Below, piece by piece: positions 43,731 through 52,876 of a stretch of 64,000 bases of DNA. The stretch is taken from NCBI RefSeq assembly GCF_029504575.1, contig NZ_JAQFII010000001.1, positions 682,001 to 746,000 on the forward strand, in the 5' to 3' direction. A model generated the notes under the pieces. It made no database searches. It saw nothing but the letters and a program-made list of their open reading frames with translations, and had not been told where the DNA came from. The translations under genes and the position numbers were made by a program. The DNA comes from Streptomyces sp. SPB162 (GTDB lineage Bacteria > Actinomycetota > Actinomycetes > Streptomycetales > Streptomycetaceae). How positions within the stretch are numbered: the first letter of the stretch is position 1; each line of letters starts with the position of its first letter.

Positions 43731-44936
43731 TCACACGGCGGCGCGAGGGCCCGGCACGGTGCTTCCTGCCGTCACCGACTGCGAGCGCCGGTGATTGAAC
43801 AGCCGCTCGACAAAGGGGAGCTCCCACGTCTGGCTGTCACCATCGAAGCCACCGAACTGGTGCAGGAAGTCTTGATCACCAGGTTCGAACTGCGCGATGA
43901 GCTTGGCAGGGACATCTTCCGGGTACAGCCGTGCGGCGTAATGCAAGGCATAAAAGACGCTGTCTTCGCAACCGTAACTGCGGACACGTTCGGGAAGACT
44001 ATTCAAAACGTCGACCGGTGTCCTGCGAAGGATCTCAACCAGGTCGATGAATTTCAGCAGCGTGAGGTCCTTGCCGATCTCTATGTAGTACAAGGTGGTG
44101 GCCTCTACGTGGAGCTGTACACACGCGTCAATGATTTGATCTGCTGGGTCGAGCATACGCGAGGGTTCGCCATAGATGACCGTGTCGACCGCACGCTCGA
44201 GAAATGATTCTGAGTCCGCGGTGATACCCGAGCTTTTCTGGAAGAGGCTGAAGCACGGATCGATTATGAACATCTCGACATCGTCTCGATGTGCGAGTTT
44301 GACATAAGGCAGGGAAACATTGGTCAGATTGACCTGCCAGAACATCCTCGTCTTTCGGTCGAAAGGTATCACTTCCTCTCCGCTGCGCGACTGCTGTCCC
44401 TGCACGTACCCGAGGCCAGACACCACCTTTTCAAAGTCGGGAAAATCCTCTCGCCTCAGAAGCACATCGAGATCGCCCATGCGCCGAACTCCGATATCGT
44501 GATAAACCCCCTCGCACATGACTGGCCCCTTGCGAATAGCGTGTTTTAGCCCAGCGTCGTTGAGTCCGCGCAAGAGCTTTGCGTACTCATCGCCCAGGGC
44601 GAGATTGCGCCTGCGGTTCCCCTCGTAGACATAGGAGTAGATCCATCGATAGGGCGCAAGAGAGCGTCCAACATCGGACTGGGCCAGGCGGAGTTGGATG
44701 AGATTCTTTCCCACCAGAGGCAGCACTCCATGTCGACCTGCCTGGTCGAGGAAGTATCCCCAATCCAAATTCTTTCCGTTGATTGTCAAGAAGTCGAATA
44801 TTTGCTTCTTCAGATCGTTCGCCAGTCGCAGGCGCGCGAGGGCGAACAGGAGCTGGGCCTCCGGCCGCGCACCACTGACGTCGTTGGGATCCGCACCGGC
44901 TGCGGGGTCCATCAGATTCGCATCCGTATCCAACAT
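43731..44936 (-). CDS. nucleotidyltransferase-fold protein (PF14907-like)
   Basis: A 401-residue protein of the uncharacterised nucleotidyltransferase family often seen in natural-product clusters. The core motif is HAIRKGPVMCEGVYHDIGVRRMGDLDVLLRREDF, where GDLDVLL carries the two metal-binding acids (D-x-D), followed by a large helical C-terminal half. Reaction unknown; transfer of a nucleotidyl group to a small molecule or carrier is the expectation from the fold. ATG 44936 has GGAG 7 bases upstream; the earlier ATG at 44948 has none. It ends the minus arm of the biosynthetic set, 49 bases after the ACP gene. Confidence 0.78.
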   Translation of the reverse strand: MLDTDANLMDPAAGADPNDVSGARPEAQLLFALARLRLANDLKKQIFDFLTINGKNLDWGYFLDQAGRHGVLPLVGKNLIQLRLAQSDVGRSLAPYRWIYSYVYEGNRRRNLALGDEYAKLLRGLNDAGLKHAIRKGPVMCEGVYHDIGVRRMGDLDVLLRREDFPDFEKVVSGLGYVQGQQSRSGEEVIPFDRKTRMFWQVNLTNVSLPYVKLAHRDDVEMFIIDPCFSLFQKSSGITADSESFLERAVDTVIYGEPSRMLDPADQIIDACVQLHVEATTLYYIEIGKDLTLLKFIDLVEILRRTPVDVLNSLPERVRSYGCEDSVFYALHYAARLYPEDVPAKLIAQFEPGDQDFLHQFGGFDGDSQTWELPFVERLFNHRRSQSVTAGSTVPGPRAAV

Positions 44937-44985
44937 ATTGGGCTCCATTCGAAAGGACTCAAGGCCTGGACGTTATGTTGTGAGG

Positions 44986-45252
44986 TCAGGCGTCCGGGCC
45001 GGTGGGCCGCAATTGCTCCAGGACTTTCCACAGGCCGGCGGGATCTGCGAAACTCGTCGTCGTCAGCAACTCGTCCGGGATACTGATCGAGTACAGGTCC
45101 TCGAGGTCGATGAGCAGGCTGACGGTGGCCAGCGAATCCAGTCCGAATTCCACGAGAGGTAGGTCGGGGGTGACCGGGCTTTCCTTGTCCAGCAACGGCA
45201 GATAGATGCGGATCGTGTCCTCAAAATTCGGTGGCCACGGAACGGTTCCCAT
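44986..45252 (-). CDS. acyl/aminoacyl carrier protein
   Basis: An 88-residue discrete carrier protein. The phosphopantetheine site is LVEFGLDSLATVSLLIDLED, with Ser near residue 40, and the helix pattern matches ACPs. An exceptionally strong AGGAGGT precedes ATG 45252. Flanked by an acyl-CoA-dehydrogenase-like gene, a PLP decarboxylase and an adenylation enzyme, it most likely carries an amino acid through loading, decarboxylation and oxidation, as in butirosin (BtrI) or vicenistatin (VinL) biosynthesis. Confidence 0.9.
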   Translation of the reverse strand: MGTVPWPPNFEDTIRIYLPLLDKESPVTPDLPLVEFGLDSLATVSLLIDLEDLYSISIPDELLTTTSFADPAGLWKVLEQLRPTGPDA

Positions 45253-45356
45253 GAATTTCTGACCTCCTGTAGAGCGATGAGGGAAGGGGCTGCTCGGGCA
45301 GGCTCTGGTGCGGTGACAGGATCAGCGAGCGCTGCATCGGACGGCCACAGAGCGCT

Positions 45357-46544
45357 TCACGCCAGTCGGACCGCCCGGTCCAGCAACGTCAGGGTGCCCG
45401 TGGCCGTCAGAAGACGATCATTGGAGTAGTTCAGGCTGGCTGAGCGCAGATCCCGGAAGTGGCGTTCGAGTGGAATCGTTGAGCTCTTCAAGTACCCGGT
45501 GGACAGTCCAGCAAGTTGGACGAGCCGGTCGACTGCTTGAAACGTCATTTCGGCTGCCGTCACCTTGAGGGTGTTCAGATGGATCTGGGTAGTCGGGTTG
45601 TCCACAGAGATTCCGGCCTCTCGGTGGGAGACGATCTCGGCGGTAACGCGGTGCAGGTAGGCACTCACGAGTTCCAAGTCCATCCGCGCACGGGCCAGCC
45701 GCTCGGCCGTCAAGTCAGACCGAGAGTTCAAACTCTGCGGTCGCTTCGGAGAGCGTATGAGGCCGACGAGGTCGCACATCGCCGAGCGGGCCGCGCCGAG
45801 CCAACACGCGGCCCAACCCAGGTGACCTGTCGCGATCATGCTGTCCGTGGCCACGGCTCTGAAACCCCCGGGCTCGCCGACAATGTGGTCTGCGGGGACT
45901 TCTCCCGTCAGCTTCATGCCCACGCTGCGGGTTCCGCGCATGCCCAACGGGTCCCAGTTGCCACGAGTCTCCACCCGGAGCTGGTCCCTGGGCACGTACA
46001 CCAGACTCACCTTGCTGTCAGGAGCATCCGCGGTGGCGCGCATGGTCATGAGGAAGCCGTCGGCATGTTCCCCACCGGTGACGATCGGCGCATCGCGTTC
46101 GATGGTCACCGTTTGACCAGACTGCTGGAGGGATGCCGTGACCGTCAGCAGATGACCGCCCTTGCCGGAGTCAGTGGTGACCGAGGCGATGTACACCTCG
46201 CCGCGGGCGATCTTCGGAAGCAGTTCCTCTCGCAGCCGGCTTCCGGCGTGCCGGACCAGTGCGTCCACCTGCTGGCAGTGCATCGCCCAGATCATCGCCG
46301 TGGACAAGCAGCCGGCAGCGAGCACCTGGGCGACCTCGACCAAGTCCGCGACGTCACCACCCAGTCCGCCGTACTGCCTCGGGATCAGCAACCCGAACAG
46401 TCCGCTCTCGCGCAGCGCGGCGACGCCGGCTACCGGGAAGGCAGCCGTTGTGTCGGTAGTGGCAGCGTGCTCAGACAGCACCGATTGCACAGCTCGCGCC
46501 GTGTCGAGAGCAGTCATCCGTACAGCCGTATTGGCGCCATCCAT
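45357..46544 (-). CDS. acyl-CoA dehydrogenase-like flavoenzyme
   Basis: A 395-residue flavoprotein with the acyl-CoA dehydrogenase layout: N-terminal helices (FGLLIPRQYGGLGGDVADLVEVAQVLA), a middle beta domain (WDPLGMRGTRSVGMKL) and C-terminal four-helix part (TFQAVDRLVQLAGLSTGYLKSSTIPLERHFRDLRSASL). A typical catalytic Glu is not obvious. In this setting it probably oxidises a carrier-bound aminoacyl group, for example to the alpha,beta-unsaturated thioester. ATG 46544 lies 13 bases after the decarboxylase stop, so both are in one operon. Confidence 0.87.
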   Translation of the reverse strand: MDGANTAVRMTALDTARAVQSVLSEHAATTDTTAAFPVAGVAALRESGLFGLLIPRQYGGLGGDVADLVEVAQVLAAGCLSTAMIWAMHCQQVDALVRHAGSRLREELLPKIARGEVYIASVTTDSGKGGHLLTVTASLQQSGQTVTIERDAPIVTGGEHADGFLMTMRATADAPDSKVSLVYVPRDQLRVETRGNWDPLGMRGTRSVGMKLTGEVPADHIVGEPGGFRAVATDSMIATGHLGWAACWLGAARSAMCDLVGLIRSPKRPQSLNSRSDLTAERLARARMDLELVSAYLHRVTAEIVSHREAGISVDNPTTQIHLNTLKVTAAEMTFQAVDRLVQLAGLSTGYLKSSTIPLERHFRDLRSASLNYSNDRLLTATGTLTLLDRAVRLA

Positions 46545-46557
46545 GCAGTACCTACCT

Positions 46558-47820
46558 TCACAGGCCCAAGGGGCCGTTGGTTGTGGGCACCGACTTGGCC
46601 TCTATCGATGTCCGGACGATGTTCAGCTGCGAGGCCGATTCGACGACGTTCCCTCGCAGCACGATCTCCGCGGGCGCCGGCCGGCTGAGGAAAGCCAGGA
46701 GACTTGCAGTGAGACCGTAGGCACCGGTGTTGGGGAAGGCCAGCAAGTCACCGGCGTTCAGATGCCGCACCGGTATGTCGCGGCCGATCACATCGGCAGG
46801 CGTACAGAGAGGCCCGGCGAGAGTCACGCGCCCAACACTCTCGCTGGAAACTGTGCCCGCATCCGAACACGGCGTCGCCGCCGGCCGCAGCAGACGGCCC
46901 AGCCCGGCCATACCGCCCAGGTGGTGGATGCCGCTGTCGAGGAGTACGAAGGTGCTGTCATGCGCACTCTTCACGTCGACGGTGGTGCAGAGGAGCGTTC
47001 CGCACTCGGCCACCAGGTATCGGCCGGATTCGAACGCAACCTCCGGCCGACCTTCGCGCCAGCCGGTGAGGTGTGCGTCCAAGGCGGTTTCCAAGGATGC
47101 GCGCAGCAACGGGTACCGAGGGCGCTCGCCCGGCTGGGCGTATGGCGCGGCGAAACCGCCGCCGAGGTCGACAACGGACATCTCCATCCCTGCTTGGTCC
47201 CGGAGACAGGCGGCCAAGGCGATGCTTGCCGTGAGTTCCGCGATGAGTGCGCCTTCATCGCGCGCATTGCCAAGGGGGAAGAAGTGGGCGCCGACAACGT
47301 CTGCACCCTCGACTCCAGTGAATTGGTCCGGCTTGTGCAGTACCTCCTCGGCCTCGACGCCGAACTGTGATACTCCACCCATGCGAAGCCCGGAGGCTCC
47401 GACGGATCGGGAGTTGATCCGCACCAGACACTCGGCCGTGACGTTGGCCTTCGCGGCCACTGCCCCCACTCGCCGCAGGTCAGCTGCAGATTCCACGGAG
47501 AATCGGCGTACCCCCGCGGTGAGGGCTGCGGCAATCTCCAAGCGGCCCTTGGCCGGGCCCGTGAAAAGGCAGTCGGCTCCTTTGAAGCCGGCCTGGAGGG
47601 CAGCACCGAGTTCGCCCGTCGAGCTGATCTCGGCCTTACAGCCTGAAACCCGCAACTCTTGGGCGAGCAGTGGATGGGGGTTCGCCTTCAACGAGTAGTA
47701 CAGCGAACTGGGCTCGGGCAGCACGCAACGAAGGTCTTCCCGTGCTGCTCGCAGCGTGTCCAGCTGGTAGACGTACATCGGGCTTCCGAAGTCTTCCACA
47801 AGCTGGGACAATTCCCCCAT
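46558..47820 (-). CDS. PLP-dependent amino-acid decarboxylase, alanine-racemase fold (BtrK/VinO-like)
   Basis: A 420-residue fold-type III PLP enzyme of the ornithine/diaminopimelate decarboxylase family. The PLP lysine is in YYSLKANPHP near residue 45; GGGF in VVDLGGGFAAPY binds phosphate; ESGRYLVAECG follows. Its neighbours (free adenylation enzyme four bases upstream, carrier protein two genes downstream) match systems in which glutamyl- or aspartyl-type groups are decarboxylated while bound to a carrier protein, so that role is inferred. ATG 47820 has GGAGGG upstream. Confidence 0.87.
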   Translation of the reverse strand: MGELSQLVEDFGSPMYVYQLDTLRAAREDLRCVLPEPSSLYYSLKANPHPLLAQELRVSGCKAEISSTGELGAALQAGFKGADCLFTGPAKGRLEIAAALTAGVRRFSVESAADLRRVGAVAAKANVTAECLVRINSRSVGASGLRMGGVSQFGVEAEEVLHKPDQFTGVEGADVVGAHFFPLGNARDEGALIAELTASIALAACLRDQAGMEMSVVDLGGGFAAPYAQPGERPRYPLLRASLETALDAHLTGWREGRPEVAFESGRYLVAECGTLLCTTVDVKSAHDSTFVLLDSGIHHLGGMAGLGRLLRPAATPCSDAGTVSSESVGRVTLAGPLCTPADVIGRDIPVRHLNAGDLLAFPNTGAYGLTASLLAFLSRPAPAEIVLRGNVVESASQLNIVRTSIEAKSVPTTNGPLGL

Positions 47821-47824
47821 CGCG

Positions 47825-49327
47825 TCATCCCTCCACCAGCGCATGGAGCGCTGTTCGGTCGATTTTTCCTGTCAGGCCACGCGGAAGAGCCTCGACCACC
47901 CGGCAAATACCGGGCACTTTGTTCACCTCGAGCCGATCTCGCACCCCACGCAACACGTCCGTTGGTGAAATGGAGGCGACGACACAGAGCACAGCGTCTC
48001 GCTGCTGCCCTGGCGGCACGACGGCCGCGTCGGACACTCCGCTGACCTGACGCGCCGCTGCCTCGATTTCCTGGGCACTCGTGCGGGTTCCTTTGAGTTT
48101 GAAGATGTCGTCGCGGCGCCCGTGGAAGTACAGGTATCCCTCCGAGTCGAGCCACCCGTAGTCCCCTGTGTGCAGGCGCACTTCGCCGGTTTCGGCGTCA
48201 CGGCGGAAGACCTCGTCAGACAACGCGGGAGCCTGCCAGTATCCGGCCATCACGTGGGGGCCGGAGACCACGAACTCCCCGATGTCGCCCACGGGGACCG
48301 GTGTGCCCGATCCATCCACGACACGAACCCGCGTTCCTGTCAGGGGGAGTCCGACCGCGCCAGGACGGCTCCGGTCGCCGTCCGGCTCCATGATCGACAC
48401 ACGCTTGCACTCACTGATGCCGAACATCAACTGCACCTGCGCACCCGGGAACCGTTGGCGCAGACCATCGATCATGACCTGCGGCATCTCTTCTCCGGTG
48501 TTGGTGAACAACCTGATCCGGGTGGACAGACGGTCCCGCCGCCCCAGTTGAAGGAGCAAGGTCGCGAGCGATGGCACCACGGGGACGACGGTGGCTCCGC
48601 ACTGACGGGCTGCCGCCAGGAGCCCAGCGTCGAACTCGGTTGATACCAGAACCAGTTCGGCTGCTGCCAAGCCTGCGAGGAACACCTGGTACAAGCCATA
48701 GTCGAAGGACAGTGGCAGGCGGCAGAAGATGACGTCGTCAGCTTGGTACCGCAGCCGGTCGGCAATGGCGGAGGCCGCGAAGATCACCTGGTCATGGGGA
48801 CACACGATGCCCTTGGGCGCTGCGGTACTGCCGGACGTATATATGAGGAGCGCCGGCGCCAGGGGGGCGGCTTCCGACCAGTCCGCGGACGGTGCCGGCC
48901 TGCCACCCCGTGCGTCGCGATGGATGGCGCCGAGCAACTCACCGTCGTCGGGGGGCAGGTCCGATCCGCGGGCAAGAACGAGCGTCGGCCGGGCATCCCG
49001 GATGATCCCCTCTCGCGGGAGGCCCTTCACCGCGACTCCCAGCGGCACGAACGTGGCGCCAACGCGAGAGCAGGCGTAGAGCAGGGCCACCACGCGCCGG
49101 TCGGCCGCAGCGTGGATCAAGACCCGATCGCCCGGCCCCACTCCGCGCAAGCGAAGCCAAGCGCTGTACTGCTGACTGCGGGCCGCCAGCTCCGCATAGG
49201 TCCAACCCCCGCCCGCATCACGAACAGCAGGGGCGTTCGGGTGAGAGGCCCAGGCAGCGTCCAAAATCTCATGCACGGCCATGAAGCGGCGCAGCGGGTT
49301 CGCGGCGGTCGGGGCAGACGTCTCCAT
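47825..49327 (-). CDS. free-standing adenylation enzyme (amino acid-ACP ligase)
   Basis: A 500-residue ANL-superfamily ligase without a carrier domain. Motifs: LLIYTSGSTAAPKGIVCPH (A3), LPLSFDYGLYQVFLAGL (A4), LMFGISECKRVS (A5), HTGDYGWLDSEGYLYFHGRRDDIFKLKG (A7/A8) and PRGLTGKIDRTAL with the catalytic Lys near the C terminus. It should activate the building block as an adenylate and pass it to the discrete carrier protein at 44986. ATG 49327 is the start; the stop is four bases before the decarboxylase ATG. First gene of the minus arm. Confidence 0.9.
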   Translation of the reverse strand: METSAPTAANPLRRFMAVHEILDAAWASHPNAPAVRDAGGGWTYAELAARSQQYSAWLRLRGVGPGDRVLIHAAADRRVVALLYACSRVGATFVPLGVAVKGLPREGIIRDARPTLVLARGSDLPPDDGELLGAIHRDARGGRPAPSADWSEAAPLAPALLIYTSGSTAAPKGIVCPHDQVIFAASAIADRLRYQADDVIFCRLPLSFDYGLYQVFLAGLAAAELVLVSTEFDAGLLAAARQCGATVVPVVPSLATLLLQLGRRDRLSTRIRLFTNTGEEMPQVMIDGLRQRFPGAQVQLMFGISECKRVSIMEPDGDRSRPGAVGLPLTGTRVRVVDGSGTPVPVGDIGEFVVSGPHVMAGYWQAPALSDEVFRRDAETGEVRLHTGDYGWLDSEGYLYFHGRRDDIFKLKGTRTSAQEIEAAARQVSGVSDAAVVPPGQQRDAVLCVVASISPTDVLRGVRDRLEVNKVPGICRVVEALPRGLTGKIDRTALHALVEG

Positions 49328-49975
49328 AAAAATGTACCCCCAGGTGGATTTTCTTAAGCGCGCTGGCACCCATTCCCTACGCACAAATCGCCATAATTAA
49401 GGCACGGCGATTCAGTGGGCTGTCTTGCCGGCCTCTGCGTGAGAGCGCGCGCAAGTCGGAATTCGCTCAGGGCGATGAACTCACCATGGACGCCGCCGTT
49501 CAAGGTCGACGCGCTGCAAGGAATCGATCATGAGCACGAGGCTGCCGGAAGTCACAGCGAGGTGTCAACCACGCCTCCCGAGGTGGCCAGTATGCGCGAC
49601 TTGGTTGATATTGTCAGTCCTTAATAGTCTATGTAACCGCTTACCTAAATGGGGCCAATAATCGGGTTATCCGGCGACGTAGTTAACTAAACCAGCAATT
49701 AAATTTCGCGATACATATTTCAAGCCATCCGTTGACACGGAGTTGATGAACTGATGTACGTTTGTAGTGGATCAACCAGCCCGTGCCATTCAACTGGCCT
49801 CAGCCGGCGTTCGTGCAAATGTCGGCGACGAGTAGCCCGCACTGACGTGCCGGCTGAAGATAGCCAAGGGGCGTAGCGGCTCCCACCGTCGATGCTGACC
49901 CAGTCAGGGTTCGGACACCGGTCAAGCAAGATCAGGAAGTACATCCGAAACGCCACGGCGCGAGGAGAATCAAAC
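49328..49975. promoter_or_regulatory. divergent control region of the biosynthetic island
   Basis: About 650 bases, strongly AT-rich at 49600-49740, between the divergent arms. No gene accepted. It contains a 10-bp palindrome TAGTTAACTA (49680-49689), a GTAACCGCTTAC near-palindrome around 49635, and a TTGACA at 49732-49737 that could be a -35 element for the plus arm. Both arms are probably controlled from here. Confidence 0.55.
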
Positions 49976-51284
49976 ATGCCTGATTCACTTTTCAAGCAAG
50001 TATCGGCCAATAAGTACTCGGCTGAAGAATTGCTGCTCAACGATGGGCGCGAGAGAATCATCTCGGAGATCTCTCCGTATAGTGATCATGGACCAGTACA
50101 CGCTTCAACCTGCTACGTGTGGCCTTCTTCCGAATGCCCGGTGGGGTGCGGCCACTGCAACTATGCCGCCCCGATGTCACTGGGCACCCTGACCAGGTAC
50201 AGCGTCGCGCGTGACCCGGAACCGGTGCTGCGGGTGATGAACAGTATGGGTCTGTGGAAAGCGGTGCTCTCAGGCGGCCGGCGAACCGATGGTGGAGCCG
50301 GAGTTCTGCGAGCGTTTCGTGCACGAGATCGACTCGCCGAATCTGGAGGAAATAGAGCTCATTACAGCCGCGCACTTCGCCGCGAATGTCGATGAGACCC
50401 GTACCAGACTACGTCGGCTCGTCGACGCGTGGCGCGCCCGTTCAGGAGACTTGGCCAGCGCCAACTTCACGATCCGGATCAGCCTCGACTGGTTCCACGC
50501 CCAACGTATCGGGGTGGAACCGGCGGCCCGAGTCATCCGCATGCTCGGGGAGGACGACTTCCGAGACGTGGGCTGCTACATACGTTCAGTGCTGCTCAAG
50601 GATGACACGACCATCCTTCAACTTTGCGAGGCTCTCGGGGGACGGCTCACTGAACCCAGTGACTATCAGCAAGAGATCCTGCTGCCAGATGGTCGCTCCA
50701 TCCTGGTCTACTACAAGAACTTGATCGTCGACGGGCGTATGAGCGAACGGAAGTTGTCCCGCCTTCCGGTAAGTCTCCCCACCGAGTCGCGTGCGGACGT
50801 CTTCGGTGAGCGATTCAAGAGCGAGAGCGGCAAACAGGTTCCGGCTCGTGTCTACAACGGGCCGGAAGTTCGACATCTGGACGGACTGGCCTGTCTTATC
50901 GAAGACGATGGGAAAATCCGTATCCTCGAGGGCAACGATCCCCACCGATGCCCAGATGTCCGCAAGGTGGACAGCTGGTCAGAGGCCATTACTTTTCTCT
51001 ACAGCGATCCGATCACCGTGTATTTGGTGGACAACGGACCCCAGGCTTTGGCAGCGCTGATGTCCGACGCGTTTCCTGATTCGGCCCGGATGGCTTCGGA
51101 TACGAACCAGCTCTACCATCTGACCGAATTGCTCCTGAAATCTCCGGATCGCCGGCTCTACGCAACCTTGCGCACATTGGAGACGCAGATAGCAGAAGGC
51201 CGGGTAACGGTGGACGGCAGTGCGATGACCGGTGCGTGGAACCTCCTCGCGCAGCAGGGTATCGCTGTGGGGAGCCGGGGTTGA
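49976..51284 (+). CDS. radical SAM enzyme, apparent 1-base frameshift
   Basis: Two frames that together make one radical SAM protein of about 435 residues. The first (from ATG 49976, RBS GAGGAG) contains the iron-sulfur motif SSECPVGCGHCNYA, a CxxxCxxC cluster site. The second continues from 50280 with GEPMVEPEFCERFVHEIDSP and a helical C-terminal half. Removing one C at 50279 restores SGGGEPM, the second hallmark of the family. As written the frame reads into unrelated sequence and ends at 50395. This may be a sequencing error, a true mutation, or recoding. It is the first gene of the plus arm and overlaps the next gene. Confidence 0.85.
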
Positions 51285-51949
51285 CGATACCGGACCGGGA
51301 CACCTTAGCCGTCTTCCCGGTGGCGGGGCCGCCTGGGGCCGGAAAGACGACGGCCTTGATCACCCTCGACCGCCAGTTCCCGCATCTGGCTCGCTTCGGC
51401 GTTCGGGAATACGGCCTGCGGATCGCTCATGAAGGGGAGCCGCTGGGAATTGAGATGCGGGAGACACTGCTGCAGAACGAGCTGTTGTCGAACGAGCTTG
51501 TCCTCCGTGAGTTCTTGCACTTCCTTGATCGAGTCCCGGCCGAGGTCCGGTCGATCGCCGTAGAGGGCTATCCCCGGGATCGCAACCAATGCGCCGACTT
51601 CATGGGAGCAATCGCGTCGAGGAAGGCGCGCATTGGTGCTTACGTCATAGTCGATGTCCCCGACGACGTGGTGAGGGCACGCGTAGCCTGCCGGCGTATT
51701 TGCGCGCGATGTGGGCTGCCCTCATCAACGGACTCAAACGCCAAGAATTGCTCGGAGTGCGCAGGCCCTGTCAAAGCCCGCAGCGACGATGCGTCCAGCC
51801 GACTCAGCCGTCGGCTGGACGACTATCGGCGCCTTGGGGGGGAAGTGCGTTCCTACTTCGCAGGGTACGACATGGTAAAGAGTATCGACGGGCTGAGTAG
51901 TCCGGATGAAGTCCGCAGACGGCTCACGGAACTCATGCTGAGTGGCTGA
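51281..51949 (+). CDS. adenylate-kinase-like nucleotide kinase
   Basis: A 222-residue P-loop kinase of the NMP-kinase type: Walker A AGPPGAGKTT near residue 18, VEGYPRDRNQC (the G-x-P-R segment that binds the NMP) near residue 92, and a zinc-ribbon LID with CARC and CSEC pairs as in Gram-positive adenylate kinases. It likely phosphorylates a nucleotide-like or sugar-phosphate intermediate of the pathway. The start is inferred as TTG 51281, overlapping the radical SAM stop (TTGA), with GGGAG upstream. Codon 9 is TTA (51305-51307), rare in Streptomyces and a potential bldA control point. Confidence 0.8.
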   Translation: MTIPDRDTLAVFPVAGPPGAGKTTALITLDRQFPHLARFGVREYGLRIAHEGEPLGIEMRETLLQNELLSNELVLREFLHFLDRVPAEVRSIAVEGYPRDRNQCADFMGAIASRKARIGAYVIVDVPDDVVRARVACRRICARCGLPSSTDSNAKNCSECAGPVKARSDDASSRLSRRLDDYRRLGGEVRSYFAGYDMVKSIDGLSSPDEVRRRLTELMLSG

Positions 51950-52024
51950 GCCGGGCGGATCCTCCGGCCAGTGACTTGCCCTGCCTTGGTGGCCCTTATG
52001 CGGCCCCTTGCGATGGGACGCGTA

Positions 52025-52038
52025 TTCCTTATAAGGAA
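52025..52038. promoter_or_regulatory. 14-bp perfect palindrome at the oxygenase ribosome-binding site
   Basis: TTCCTTATAAGGAA, self-complementary over its full length, ends 10 bases before the GTG at 52049 and overlaps the purine-rich Shine-Dalgarno region. It may be an operator or an RNA hairpin. Confidence 0.55.
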
Positions 52039-52048
52039 AGGGGAAGAA

Positions 52049-52858
52049 GTGTCAGATTCTGCGCTGAATATGATGACTGTGCGGAAGGAGGCGCTCGACT
52101 CTATGGCGACGGGTCGCCATCTGCCCGTTCCCCGGCGCCCCTTCAGCGGAATCCACGTTGCACTGAGCGAGCATCCGCCGCTGAGCGGGCCCTCGGTAGC
52201 GCCGGCCACCCTGGTCCAGGAAGTAGCCGACCGCCTGGTGCAGGCCCAGGGGATGCCGAGCCAGGGAGCAGCAGTCGTTGTCGGGCTCTCGCAATATTTC
52301 AGTCTGAACGACGCACGGATGTTCCATGAAACACTCTTCCGCGCGGTCTGGGGGGAAGTTCAGCATCGGTGCAGCCATGCGGAAGAGACCGGACCGGTCA
52401 AGCAATACAGGATCAAGACCAATATTACTTCCGATGGCGCAATTCCGCCCGAACTCTACGGCAGTACCTGGAGTTTCAAGCAGCTTCACATAGACCGGGA
52501 TGCGCTGTTTTTCTCTCATCTGTACGGCCCGGCATCAGGATTCAGCGGCGGCGAACTCCTCCTTTTGGATATTCGCGTCTATATGTTGCGACACGCCCTT
52601 CGCTTTTCGGACGTATTCACCTGGTCCGACGAGCCCACCGAGGGCAGCAAGCCGGTCCTGCGCTCGGAGCACCAGGACGCCGCCATGGCCGAGTCAGGAA
52701 TCAATCTCGGCGCACTGGGCGCCGATGATGTGCTTTTCGTGAATAACTCGCCGCACGCGGGAATACTGCACGGGGTGATGCCGGTGGTCATCAAGGAACC
52801 GGACCGCTTCGTTCGAGAATTTCATCGATGCAGCGTAAAGGAAATCGACGGTTCGTAA
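52049..52858 (+). CDS. 2-oxoglutarate/Fe(II) oxygenase-like protein
   Basis: A 269-residue protein with the pattern of a non-haem iron dioxygenase: FKQLHIDRDALFFSHLY supplies the H-x-D pair near residue 157, and NNSPHAGILHGVMPVVIKEPDRFVREFHR supplies a distal His (ILHG) and a basic residue for 2-oxoglutarate. SGFSGGELLLLD matches the strand between them. Probably hydroxylates or otherwise oxidises an intermediate. GTG 52049 has AAGGGGAAG upstream. The family assignment is by motif spacing only. Confidence 0.68.
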   Translation: MSDSALNMMTVRKEALDSMATGRHLPVPRRPFSGIHVALSEHPPLSGPSVAPATLVQEVADRLVQAQGMPSQGAAVVVGLSQYFSLNDARMFHETLFRAVWGEVQHRCSHAEETGPVKQYRIKTNITSDGAIPPELYGSTWSFKQLHIDRDALFFSHLYGPASGFSGGELLLLDIRVYMLRHALRFSDVFTWSDEPTEGSKPVLRSEHQDAAMAESGINLGALGADDVLFVNNSPHAGILHGVMPVVIKEPDRFVREFHRCSVKEIDGS

Positions 52859-52876
52859 ATATTTGACTTCACCACG

